From: Plasmodium coatneyi
Lineage: Eukaryota; Apicomplexa; Aconoidasida; Haemosporida; Plasmodiidae
Direction of reading: 5' to 3'
NCBI RefSeq assembly: GCF_001680005.1
Contig: NC_033569.1
Coordinates: forward strand, 1,302,001-1,366,000
Length of the DNA: 64,000 nt
Every line of letters begins with the position of its first letter. Position 1 is the stretch's first letter. Positions 30,403 through 41,181 of the stretch are shown piece by piece. The notes beneath the pieces are model-generated. The model had not been told where the DNA came from and ran no database searches. It saw nothing but the letters and a program-made list of their open reading frames with translations. A program made the position numbers and the translations under genes.

Positions 30403-32526
30403 CGTTGCGTCGCCATCCCCCAACGTGGGCAGTTCGATGCAGCCCCGTTTGCGTACCCTGAATGGATATCTGTCCACAGGGTGAGCAACAAATCCCATTT
30501 GGACATACAAACGAAACGAACTATCCATTCAGTCGTCGAAATGGCCCCCTGAAATATGTTTTTATGGCACCCATATGCTACGCGTTTGCAAAGTTGGAGG
30601 GGGAAAAAAAAAAATACGAGGTGGTGCTTCCATACCTTTTTTGACTGCCCAATGGATGGAAAGTTAATCTTCCTCACCTGCTGGGTTGCATATCCCATGC
30701 AGGCAACACTAATCCTACGCACGGGTAGAATTACATCCGTCGTAACTGTCGGTCAAGCCACAGTGTCTTACCAGACAATTGGCAAAAAAAAAAAAAAAAA
30801 GAAAATTGTCAGCCATTTGGTGGCTAAAAGGGGGATGTAAAAAAAAGGAAAAAAAAACGCTCGCAAAATGTACTTTTATTAAACAGTTTGTCGTGAACTG
30901 GCGACAGGCTAATTTACCCGTTTGGGGGAAGCAGGAGCGGAAAAATAACAAATGATGATGATGCGCATGCCGGATTGTGGATTATTTGTGGGAGGCGATA
31001 AAAAACTATGCCGACATTCCGAACTGGCAAAACTTAGCTAAACGGAGAAACGCAAAATAAAAATATATTTTTACGATAGTTGCAAGAGGTCGCAGAATCG
31101 CGTCGTCCCTCCTCAATAAAAAAATACAACTCATAAAAAAAAAAAAAAAAAAGAAACAAAAAAAGTAAAGCAACAAACAAACGGCATAATTTTCGTGCAA
31201 ATGAACCCGAACGAATGAAAGAAAGCGTAGTGCCGCTTTACCAAGTTTGCGGGGAATCCTCCATTTTCTGTCGCCCCTTTTTTTTTTTTCCTCCAATTTT
31301 GAATGCCTGCATTTTCGCTAGCGTCCACAGGGTTGCGCGAGTTCTATTGGCCGCATAAAAAATGAATAATTATTTTTTTGCGTCCCTGCTGACCATGTCC
31401 ATAACCCACATTTGTTTGTTTTTTTTTTTTCCGTTCCGTCGGTTATGCCTTTGCAGCATTTGTAGCATTTGCGACATTTGTGGCATTTGTGATAGTTTTT
31501 TTATTTTTGCCACTTTGGAGTCACTCCATTGCGTGATTTTTCGTCATTTTTTTTTTAACCCCACTGTGATTATATCAGTACCCCATTTTAATGGCCACGC
31601 GTGGACCACCGTTTGTATGCAGACGTGTTTACAAACCCACGTATGTGAACCATTTCATGTTTTAACCTTTTTTTTTTTTTTTTTTTTCTGCGAACCCTTT
31701 GTATACCCCCCCCCTGCATGTACGCCCTGTTGTACCTCCGCCCGTCTTTACAGGAATCTTCTGCACCAACGTGTGCTCCTCCCTGCCCGACCTGCCTTTC
31801 ATTAAACAAAAAAGGGAAGCACGGAGGAAGGGCAGACGGGTGAACAGACGAACAGACGAACAGTAGTCATCCTTAGTTCGTCCACCCCAGGGTAAAACGT
31901 TCAAACCGACCATTCGTCTACGCAGTGGGACACCTCTGCATAATATTCGCATCGCATCTGTGCGGTCCACCTGTAGGTGTGTTTTTTCGCGTATATCACT
32001 CCACCTAAGGACGTATGTAGTCGTACCAGGTGCAGTTGCTTCCCAGGTCTGCACGACCCTCCGTGTGAATTCATAACGGTCCGCTTCCACTTGCGCTGCT
32101 GATGATTAAGCTTAAGTGCGTAGCGGGGGGTGCCTCTTCAAATATGATACAGTAGCTTTTCCACCCACGTGATTATTGCTCTTTTTTCCTACTCCATTTG
32201 ATAGCAACACGTTTGTTTTTTGTTAACTGATCGATACACGTAGCTGCGTTCATGTGACGTTCGCTAGGGGGATAACCAAATCGGACCGCTGGATGTTTTT
32301 ACTTTTTCCTTTTTGCGCTTCACTTGGAGTGCGTAATTTGCACAGATTACCCCCCACGGAGAAACAAAATTCTTCTGATCGTTTTCACGGACAGAAAAAA
32401 AGGGATTCTTTTCTTCCCCTTTTAAAATACCGTCGGGTTTTACCTATCCGTTTTGTCCCCCTTTTGAATGCTTCACCAATTCAGCAAAGAGTGCCTTTTC
32501 ATTTTTCCCCCTGATTGCTCATCACC
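30403..32526. other. Intergenic region between ELP3 and the coiled-coil gene
   Basis: 2.1 kb between two plus-strand genes. A/T homopolymers at 30783-30800, 31135-31152, 31278-31290 and 31670-31687; a GCATTTGTA-type degenerate repeat at 31452-31493. Short open frames on both strands are dominated by homopolymer-coded Phe or Lys and are not called. Confidence 0.5.
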
Positions 32527-35389
32527 ATGCACAGCGCAGGGGAGAATGAGCAGATTGACCAGCCTATCCCCAAGGATGAGGGCCCCCAGGATATAAATTC
32601 TTTGGAAGACGGCGTGGGCGAAATTAACCCTCGCACAAGTGGTACTACCCCTTTTGAGGAAGAAGAAAAGGAGGATCTTAAAAGGGAAGCAGAGGAGGAC
32701 GTAATATCCTCTCTGCATCAGAGCGAGATAATGGGTTTGCACTTGCCCGAAAGGTCAGAGGAGGAGCCCAACAGGGGAAGTGTATTTGAAGGTGGTAATT
32801 CCGTTGTTCATGGAAGTGTTGTGGAGGATTATCCAATGGATCAAGCTGAAGATGGTAACTACAGTAACGATAAAAAGGGTGATGAACACCGTGCTGGAGG
32901 TGACAAGGCTACCCCAGAAGACGGTTCCAGTGCAGACAGCGCTGCTGAACCGCACGTGAAGGAAGACGCTGACGTCGACATAAGTGTAAGACAAGAAAAA
33001 CGCAGATCAAGCATCCCTCCGAATGACGCATCGGAAAATAGTTACGAACACGTGAAGGTGAAAATTCCCAACTTTGACTTGACGGAGGAAGACAGCAACG
33101 CACTCGAAGAGATGAACGATGGAAAGTCAGACAAATCGTACAAGTCGGAAGACGGGAAGATGAAGGTGAAGGTCCACAACCTCCTTAAGCTAATTGGTCT
33201 CCTCAAGGCGCAGATAAATCAGAAGGACCACGAGATATACCAAATGGGTAAGACAAGCCAATCCCCCTTCATGCTGCTACGTTACGCATGAGTATGTCCT
33301 TTCGTGGTAGCATTTAACACACACATTTTTCCCCCTTTATTGTTCACTGCAGAGTTGGACTTCAAGTTGAAGAGTCAGCAGTGCGACAGGAGCAGCGCCC
33401 GCCTGAACGATCTGTTCGTAGAGAATGAAAGTTTCTCAGACCACACGGAAGGGGCATCAGGGGGACCAGCATCCATCTCAGCCTCTGCAGCGGTTGCAGG
33501 TGTGACAGGCCCGCCCGAAGGGGGAGACTTCCTTATGAGAAAAATGAAAAGCATTCTAATTTCGCAGAATGAAGAAATAGTGACCCTAAATGAGGAGTTA
33601 AAAAAAAAAACAAAAGAGCTATTCTACCTGAATGAGGAAAATATGACGAAAAATGAAAAACTAGCTGAGTTGAAAAAGGAGATTGAGGAAAACTACCTCC
33701 ATCTGAGGGCATACAAAAATGTGAAAAACGAAATGGAGGTAGATGCAAATAATAAAGTGCACCGTGTAGAAAGCTACCTTAATGTAACCAATCAGAAGCT
33801 ACTAAAAAATGACATTTCCATAAAGGAGAAAAAACTGAACATAGAAAAACAGAAAAGAGTAATAAAAGAATTGTACAGCCAGCTAAACAAGAAGGAAGAA
33901 CAGATCACTGAACTGAGGAGCATTATCGAAAGCATCGAACTGAACAATAACAGAGATATCATAAAATACAAGCAAAGCAACACGGACCTGATTAACCGAC
34001 TAAGTCTAAATAACTCCCTCATGAATAGCCAAAAAATAGAAATAGAAAATATGCACATGAATTATAAACAACTGGAAGAGGAACTGAAAAATAAAGACAA
34101 CGAACTGAAGAAGCTTCACGAAAATTTGCTAGCCAAAGATGAAGAAAACAACAAAATGGTTCACGATATTAATCGGCTAAAGTTCGATATGGAGATCAAG
34201 AACATCGATGTTGTTAACGTAAAGCAAAAAATAAAACATGTAAAGAAGGAGTGTGCCATCCATTTGAAAAAACAAAAGGAACACTTCACCAGTGTCATTA
34301 ACGAAATTTATAAGGAGAAGGACGAGGCTATTCAGGGCCACGTCGAGGAGTTCGCCAAGCTTTCTGAACACTACAACGAGGCGCTCGCCGCGAACGAAAC
34401 GATCAAAAATGAGGTGGGCAAGAAAAAAATGCGTATATGCCGTAGTGCGGTGATCCAACGTGCAGATGCATCTATTTGCATCTCCTTACGAATAATTACC
34501 CCCACATATTTATGTGTATTTTTTTTTTTGTTATGGTCACCCCATGCAGCTGAACATCCTGAAGGACGAAGTGCTGAAGAAGTCGTGCGAGGTGGAGAAG
34601 CTCCAGGACAGGCTACTCGACTACGAGTCGAAGCTTCTAATCTACGAAAATAACAACGAGATAAAAATACTGAAGAAAAATGAGGACCACCTGAGGAAGC
34701 TGCTCAGCAAACACATCCACAGGAATGAAAAGCTACTCAACACGACTCTCCTCCTGCAGAAATCCACACTAGAAAATAACACACTGGAAAAGAAGATAAT
34801 CGAACTGAAGGCCAAGACGTATAGAAAAGACCAAGAGATAAAGAAGCTGCAAGAAACCAATTGGAAAAAAAAAAACTCCATAAGGAACAGCAGCATTTCG
34901 CAGGCGGACGACGCTATCGAATTGAGTGACCATTTGAAGGATCACTACCACAGTGGGGAAAGAAGGAGGATCGATCCAGATAGCCTTATGCATTATAATG
35001 ATGACTGCCTCGATGTAGGCAACCACATGCCTGACTATAACAGGGTGGAAAAAAACAACGCACTCGATGCTATGCTGTTCGACAGGGAGATCAACCAAAT
35101 GATGGGGGTGAAAGATGACGCAGCCTCGGAGGTGTCACTTCCCCTTGGAACGCCACTCACCACGACGAACGCTCATGAGGACGATCCAGTCTACGTGGCC
35201 CTCTGCGAATTCAGCCACAGTATTAAAGAAACCAATATCCCATTTCAGGTAAAAAAAATAAGCGGAAATACGTACCTCCTTAACGGTAGAGAAGTTCTCA
35301 TAAAATTCATAAACGGAGATTTATACGTGGAGGAAGGTTCCCATTTGGTCAAGCTAAATGACTTCCTACTTAACGGTGCACCCAGCTAA
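32527..35389 (+). CDS. Coiled-coil protein with C-terminal Gas2-related-like domain
   Basis: Three exons: 32527-33247, 33353-34413 and 34550-35389, 873 residues; introns of 105 and 136 bases, GT-AG, frame kept. The first 200 residues are acidic and unstructured. From about residue 220 to 700 there is an almost continuous coiled coil (for example EEIVTLNEELKKKTKELFYL and KELYSQLNKKEEQITELRSI), with breaks at the splice junctions. The C-terminal 70 residues form a separate small domain: VYVALCEFSHSI, then IPFQVKKISGNTYLLNGREV, LIKFINGDLYVEEGSHLVKL and NDFLL. The pattern resembles the GAR-like domains that end many alveolate cytoskeletal proteins and that in Gas2 bind microtubules. A role in a microtubule-organising or cortical structure is therefore a reasonable inference, not shown. 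It converges with the next gene, 437 bases apart. Confidence 0.8.
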
Positions 35390-35681
35390 TTTTTTTTCCT
35401 ATCCTTTTAAAGGGGTAATTTTGCCGGTCCTTTCCCAAGCTGGCCACATAAGTGTGTACCACACGCTTGTTTCTTTTTTTGTGCAATTCTTCCCACCCAT
35501 TGTTTTATTTTTTTGTTTTGTCGCTTCATCACCACCGCTTAACTAATCAAAATGACGACTGATTAAAACACGAATTTGAAATGACTCTTTAACAAAAAAA
35601 AAAAAAGGGACACGTGGAATGCGCTGCACACGCCTGTATGCACAGGTCGGCAGGCTGGTCACGATGTAATGCCAATTTGGG

Positions 35682-35715
<34 letters not shown>

Positions 35716-35826
35716 AATAAATAAATAAATAAATAAATATAATATTGACAACCTCGGAGGTACGAAAAAAGTGCTACTATATATATGGGTCATTCTAACC
35801 CTTGGAGAAAGCGCTACCAAAACATG
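35390..35826. other. Convergent spacer with long A tract and TAAA microsatellite
   Basis: Between two converging genes. Contains A tracts at 35594-35606 and 35682-35713 (32 A), followed by about six TAAA repeats to 35737 and a TA run near 35777. Presumably both polyadenylation regions. No gene. Confidence 0.6.
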
Positions 35827-38370
35827 TTAAAGGTAACTGGTGAGGGCCTCCTTATCCACGAAGGACTCTATCTGGCTCCACAAATAATCACACGCATCGG
35901 AGGTCATCTCCCTCTTGTCCAGCTGCAGCTTGTGCCACATGTTCGTCTTGGTATTCTTCGGAATGAGACAAACTTGGACCTCATTCTCCGTATCCTTTAT
36001 AATCTTCAACCGGAACAATTCTTCGATGAGTAGGAAGGTTTTCTTGTACCTCTCCGAAATGGCTAGCGTCTTTAGCTTCACTGCATCTGTGTATTCCTGT
36101 AGCTTCTCAATTTTATACTCAGCCTTCTTCAGAAGCATTTTCTTCATCTCATATTTCCCTTTTAGTGTATTTTTTTTTTCATCAATTTCGTAGAAAACTT
36201 TTAATTTTTTTTCCCCCTTTGCACCATCATTAGAATCACAAAAAATGGATTCACATTCCTTCAGCTTCTGAGAGATAAGTTCATACTCCTCGTTTATCAC
36301 GTTTCTCCTATCCTGAATAACTTTCTTCCTTGTCAAGACAATCTGTTGAATTGTTCTAACTGTCTCACTGATGCTGTTGTTCGTCTTAACAATTTCGTTC
36401 AGATTCTCATTCTCCTTATCCAAGTTTAAAACATAGTCATTTAGGTTTACTACATTTGTGTATAAAACGTTCATGTCGTTTTCTTCACTGTTGCAGTTGG
36501 TGATGTTGTGCACCACGCTTCGATAATACTCGTCTTCACTATCCCCCTCCTTGTTATCCAATCTGCTTACAACGGGTAGACTCCCTCCCTTTCCCACACC
36601 GGATGGGCCACCCCCTGCGTACTGCAACGATGTCGACACGTTCCGCAACTCCACGTTGTTTGACTCCAACTGACTGCTCTTTAATACCCCCTTGTCGGTG
36701 TTTAGTCCCCCTAACCGTTGGTGACTACCCATGGCATCGTTCCTTAGCAGCCGTGAGAATTTTTGAGAACCGTTCGATGCGGTGTTCCTATGAGCACTAG
36801 ATACACGATCCATGTGGCGATCCGCTCCGTTATAGGTCGACCCGTCACCACCTCCCCCGTCTATTGCACCCACCTGCGTGTCGATCCCCCCATCGGTTCT
36901 CTTCTTCGCATAGGAATTATAATTCTCCTCACTCAGTCTGTCCAACGTGCACGAGTTAAACAACTCGTTGTGACTGCCCTTCGAATTATTCATCATCTGT
37001 TCGCTATTCGTGTCGGTTATATAATTGGTGTGTCTGCTCCGGTTATGCGTTCTCCCGACGTTTTTGCTCAGGTAGTAGAGCGAGTTATTCAGGTTCTGCC
37101 CCTGCTGTTGCTGCTGGTATTTGTGCGCCGGAACGGCAAGCATCTGTTCGCCCTTTCTCAACCGATCGAATTTCGCATAGCTTCTCCCTAACAGAGTGGT
37201 CTTCACATTATCCCCGTGTTCATCCCCACCGGGCATGTTCGCCCCGCTGGTCGCATTCCCCGCTGCGTTCCCCCCTGTTGTGCTCAACGGCTGGTAGGAC
37301 CTACTCAATAGAGCGTCTTCCTGATTGATCACATGCAACCCACTGCTGTTCAGACTTGGGTGCGCACCAAGCCCCGTGTTGTTACTACCTAGAAGTTTCT
37401 CATTTGAATATAACATCATGCTACCGTAAGCACTAACCTTTTCATTTGTACCATTAGACATATTGGCGATACTCATGTTATTACCGTAGTGTGAATTTCC
37501 ACTGTCATGGGGGTGACCTCTTGAGGCGTATCGTTTATTCTGTGTGTTCATTTCTCTCCTTCCTTTTTCGCCCTCACGCTCGCTGTTGCTATCGCTATCA
37601 CTTCCCTTGCCCCCCCTGGTGGCAGCCCCCCTGTGTGTATTCTCCATGGCGTCGTATTTTCTCTTCATGGGAGAGCTGTACGAGTAGATGGCGTCTTCCG
37701 CCCCAGCTTCCTCCCGCTCGTAGTGCTGCGGTTGGCTAAGAACCCTCGACTGTCCCAGCTTAGGATTACCGCTGTGGTGGTTGTTTCCACTGCCGGTGAT
37801 GATTGTCTTCCCGCTTTCTACATATTTATCTCTTCTACCGTTCCGTACTGCGAACTTGTTCAGGTAACTTTTCCCCCCCTCTGCGTTTGTCGCGTTACCG
37901 GCGTTCGGTGGGGGCACCTTTCTCCCCCCCGATTTGACCTCCCTCCCGCCATCGTCATGTACGTTACCATGTACCTGACCATGCACATCATCATTTAGGT
38001 CATCATTTGCACCAGCGTTGTCGTCATCGTAACCGCCTCCGTTATCGTCACCATTGTGATGACCCTTTTTATGGCTATACTTGGCGAACTCCACGTGGGA
38101 AACCTTCAGTGAGCTCCTCTGATTTGTTTTGAGGCTGCTCTTGGGTGGTTGCTTAAGAACGGGGTTGTTCGTTCGCAGTTTCAAGTGCGAGTTCTTCGCA
38201 AAAGATGTTTTATTTGTAAACTGCGGGTTTGCCACATTCGATACATTACCTACATTTTTACTGACTGCGTTCAGGTGGCCTTTAGCCCTATTCATAAATC
38301 TCACCCCCCTGTTCTCACCCCCAATGAACTCAGTTGTCTTCAACTTGGACTTCGCCGAGACCTGATTCAT
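35827..38370 (-). CDS. Conserved protein, coiled coil plus small C-terminal domain (kinetochore-like layout)
   Basis: Single exon, 847 codons from ATG 38370. Residues 1 to ~620 are low complexity: basic at first (VSAKSKLKTT), then rich in Asn, Gly, His, Ser and Arg with no repeats of note. From about residue 630 the protein becomes ordered: a coiled coil (YVLNLDKENENLNEIVKTNN, then TVRTIQQIVLTRKKVIQDRR and ISQKLKECESIF), a second helical part (KKMLLKKAEYKIEKLQEYTD), and a final segment of about 60 residues with two probable strands (NEVQVCLIP, MWHKLQLD) and a helix (ACDYLWSQIESFVDKEAL). A coiled coil followed by a short alpha/beta cap is the layout of Spc24/Spc25-type and Mis12-linked kinetochore subunits, but also of other proteins. 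No sequence-level match is claimed. Confidence 0.75.
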   Translation of the reverse strand: MNQVSAKSKLKTTEFIGGENRGVRFMNRAKGHLNAVSKNVGNVSNVANPQFTNKTSFAKNSHLKLRTNNPVLKQPPKSSLKTNQRSSLKVSHVEFAKYSHKKGHHNGDDNGGGYDDDNAGANDDLNDDVHGQVHGNVHDDGGREVKSGGRKVPPPNAGNATNAEGGKSYLNKFAVRNGRRDKYVESGKTIITGSGNNHHSGNPKLGQSRVLSQPQHYEREEAGAEDAIYSYSSPMKRKYDAMENTHRGAATRGGKGSDSDSNSEREGEKGRREMNTQNKRYASRGHPHDSGNSHYGNNMSIANMSNGTNEKVSAYGSMMLYSNEKLLGSNNTGLGAHPSLNSSGLHVINQEDALLSRSYQPLSTTGGNAAGNATSGANMPGGDEHGDNVKTTLLGRSYAKFDRLRKGEQMLAVPAHKYQQQQQGQNLNNSLYYLSKNVGRTHNRSRHTNYITDTNSEQMMNNSKGSHNELFNSCTLDRLSEENYNSYAKKRTDGGIDTQVGAIDGGGGDGSTYNGADRHMDRVSSAHRNTASNGSQKFSRLLRNDAMGSHQRLGGLNTDKGVLKSSQLESNNVELRNVSTSLQYAGGGPSGVGKGGSLPVVSRLDNKEGDSEDEYYRSVVHNITNCNSEENDMNVLYTNVVNLNDYVLNLDKENENLNEIVKTNNSISETVRTIQQIVLTRKKVIQDRRNVINEEYELISQKLKECESIFCDSNDGAKGEKKLKVFYEIDEKKNTLKGKYEMKKMLLKKAEYKIEKLQEYTDAVKLKTLAISERYKKTFLLIEELFRLKIIKDTENEVQVCLIPKNTKTNMWHKLQLDKREMTSDACDYLWSQIESFVDKEALTSYL

Positions 38371-39011
38371 GTCTCTTGCGTTTTCTCAAGTAAAGATGAA
38401 CCCTGAGTCCTGGAACTTGTTATTTACAGCTCTTCGGTTTGGCATCCCGCTTTCAGTTCTGTCGCTTCGGCTGTTGTTTTTTTTCGTTTCGTCGTCCGTT
38501 TGTTTTATCCCTGGGCCGTATGTTTAAATGTGTCCCTTTGGGGGAAGTACCAAACGTTTTGCATTAACACGCCACGCGGTCTTCCTTACTCTCAGGGGCA
38601 AATGGCATGCATGTACATATACATTTGCTCATGCTGCCCATCCGCATGAGTATATCCTTCTGTCCCGTGAAGCTGACACATATATTGAGAGGTGCAGCCC
38701 TCGAATTGTGAACTCTGCCTGGAGAATATGTCACTTTAAAAAGGGGGAACATCGAGTGAGCGGTTGAAACGCATATTTTTAACGCTCACATGCTCGAGTT
38801 GCGTGGTGGCTTCACGCTTCACCAATGGATACCTGTCTTTGTGGCAACATGGAAAAGTATGCGTCGCGCGAGCTGGTGGTGATAAAAACGCAAAATGGTC
38901 AAAAGGCAAAAGTGCAAAATTGCGAAACTGCGAAGAGATCACGCGCGAGGTAACAAAGTAGGGAGAAAAAGTAAAACAAGTGGGAAACTTCCAACAATGT
39001 GTGCATTTTCG

Positions 39012-39027
39012 TATGACCAGATCAGGT
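39012..39027. promoter_or_regulatory. Variant TATGA-N5-TCAGG element
   Basis: TATGACCAGATCAGGT has the same spacing (TATGA, five bases, TCAGG) as the site at 26205, 642 bases upstream of the gene starting at 38370. The TGACC arm also occurs in the site at 54983. Confidence 0.3.
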
Positions 39028-39120
39028 GATTTTTTTGAAAAAAAAAAAAATAAAATAAAATAATAAAATATTATGAACAGTTAATACGTTATTTCCAAAA
39101 TGGCAGAAAAAATACTTATT

Positions 39121-39132
39121 TTTTACCTGAAC
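39121..39132 (-). promoter_or_regulatory. GTTCAGGTAAAA element (inverted)
   Basis: TTTTACCTGAAC on the plus strand is the exact reverse complement of the first 12 bases of the element at 24460. It lies directly before a 31-base T tract. Confidence 0.3.
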
Positions 39133-39136
39133 AGCA

Positions 39137-39170
<34 letters not shown>

Positions 39171-39455
39171 CGCAAAGGCGATTTTTGTGTGCAATATGAA
39201 ATTAGCTTTACACAAGTGAACCCCCCTATCTGTACAATTACGTTTGCGCCCAAGTGGGTTATTTTGTTAAAACTATCTACACGCTGCTTTTTTTTTTTGA
39301 GGCGGAAACTTAGCATTTATAAAGATGCTTGCATATGGGAATATCCCATTTGTGCCAACTGGACGGCGCTGCGGAGGGGTATGTCCCCCGAACGGTTTGG
39401 AGAACCAAAGTGGTTTACACCCACCAGGTGATTTGGACGGACCCCAGTGGGAATA

Positions 39456-40182
39456 TCACTTAGGTATACACATACATGCGCATCTGCACACACGCATGTA
39501 CGTATATATGCCCGTTTGTCCTTTTTTTCGGGAGGATTTCGCACAAAGGTGCGCCGGATAGGTGTAGGTCCAGTTCAGTAGTCTCCCCCACAGGACGATA
39601 ACTTTATGCGCACGCTGGTGTGGACAATCCGTGGGACAGTTGCAGAGTCGGTCTACGTTTTGCTCAAATGGCGATACCAACCGACCTGTCGGTAGAAGTA
39701 CAGGCCCCATCTCCACAACCTTGGGCATTCCCTCTGTAGGGAAATAATACTGACAAAAAGGAAAAGAACAAAATGGTGAAGTTGATACCAAAGGGGAAAT
39801 ATATGTTCCTTCCAATAAAGTAACCGTAACGGTTGCCGTGTCGAACAGTCTGTTCTCCCGAAATTGAAACAAGACACCTGTGGTGGGACTCCATAGGTGG
39901 GGATTTATTTTTGTCACCTTTTGAAACCTTCTGGAAATGTTCGTACCCCCCGCGGGGAATTAAAATGACGGCCTCTTCGCCAACTTTCCGTTTTCCCTTT
40001 GTTGCAGCGACATGCCACTGCTTCATAATGAAGTAAAAAATTGCCCCATGAAGGAAACATCTAAGGAGAAGTTTCCACGTGAACAGTCTACCTCGTCGGC
40101 GAGGCGTGACATTTTTTATGCGTGCACAATTGGGGACATCCCTAAAAGTGGTGAGGACATGGTTTATCCGAAAAGTCACCAA
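39456..40182 (-). CDS. Possible small membrane protein gene (uncertain)
   Basis: On the minus strand one frame is open from 40182 to 39664 (172 codons, no convincing ATG at the start) and another from 39917 to 39456. The first has two hydrophobic stretches (FLHGAIFYFIM and INFTILFFSFLSVLF) separated by a hydrophilic part (KGKRKVGEEAVILIPRGG). A donor GTATCA at 39786 and AG acceptors near 39735-39745 after a pyrimidine-rich tract could join it to the second frame (EGMPKVVEMGPVLLPTGRLV). The region lacks the homopolymers typical of the flanking spacer. There is no recognisable family, and I recall no gene at this place in P. falciparum. It may be chance open sequence. Confidence 0.25.
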
Positions 40183-41181
40183 GTCGATGTGGATGTCTCC
40201 GAAGGGCAGTCATGCAGGAACAAGCAAGTGCGTACGTGAGTACATACATAAATATACGCATAAATATACATATATTTTTTTCCCACTCTTTAAAGATAGA
40301 GGTAATTTCCGCGCCCCCCTCAGTGTGTGGAAAACGCTTTCGTGTCTTTTTAATTCGTTGGCCGTCCCAGCGATGGGGGGAGGATTAATAAGGGAACACA
40401 TAAACGGGGTAAATAAAGCGCCACGAAAATGTCCACTAAGCAGGTGCATAATTAATTAAAAGGTTTAATTGGATCCTCTTCATCATTACGGGCATGTGCA
40501 TAACTATTAGTGGAGTCAAAAGTGCGGTGTCTACGTGTGGTTTTCTACCGTGCTATGTTTTGCTCCTCTTCTTTTTATTTTCTTTTTTCGACACTCTCCA
40601 GCGAATGTGAATTAATTTTTTTGGAGATGCATCCCAACTTGATGATGCATCATTCGATTGGGGGTCCTCTAAGGCACTGTTTATATTATATTATTTTTTT
40701 TTTCTCTCATTCTTTCGTTCCTCTTTTGCGATGTGCTTACAAAACTGTTGGGACACTCACGGCACACTGTCGCAATTGGCGCACTTGATTAGACGAACAC
40801 ATCGTTCTTTACGCTTATGCGAACGTGGCTTTATTTGAGGTCTACCTCTACGCAGGGGTAAACGAAAGCGGGGTTCCCCTTTTTTTCTGTGTGTGCCAAA
40901 GGTGTGGACGCACAGCTCTGTTAGTGCATGCACACAAAAGGGATTATCCTGGTGTGTAGCGCAGCACTATTCCCCTGAACATAAGAGAACGTGTGTGAAG
41001 CAACAGACATACAGATAGACAGAGGGGTGTGGAAGCTCCTCCTACGCACTTGGAGGGCATTACCCTCGAGGAGCTCTCCACTCATGGGCGAAGCACAAAG
41101 GGAAACACGAAACAAACAAACGAAACGCAACTAAAACGGGGTGTGTAAAAACAGCGTTGTGCTATACAACCTTGGCACGGC

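Larger units (their letters stand above)
38371..41181. other. Large divergent intergenic region
   Basis: 2.8 kb between the minus-strand coiled-coil gene and the plus-strand cyclin. A/T tracts at 39040-39052 and 39140-39170 (31 T). Recurrent elements at 39012-39027 and 39121-39132. Between 39320 and 40260 there are no long homopolymers and a minus-strand open frame with two hydrophobic segments, listed as a possible gene. The 40270-40720 stretch is T-rich again. Confidence 0.5.

Noticed and set aside
30771..30815. Inverted repeat GACAATT ... AATTGTC around a poly(A) run
   Set aside because: Short arms (7 bases, AT-rich) around a homopolymer are expected by chance in this DNA, and it has no second copy.
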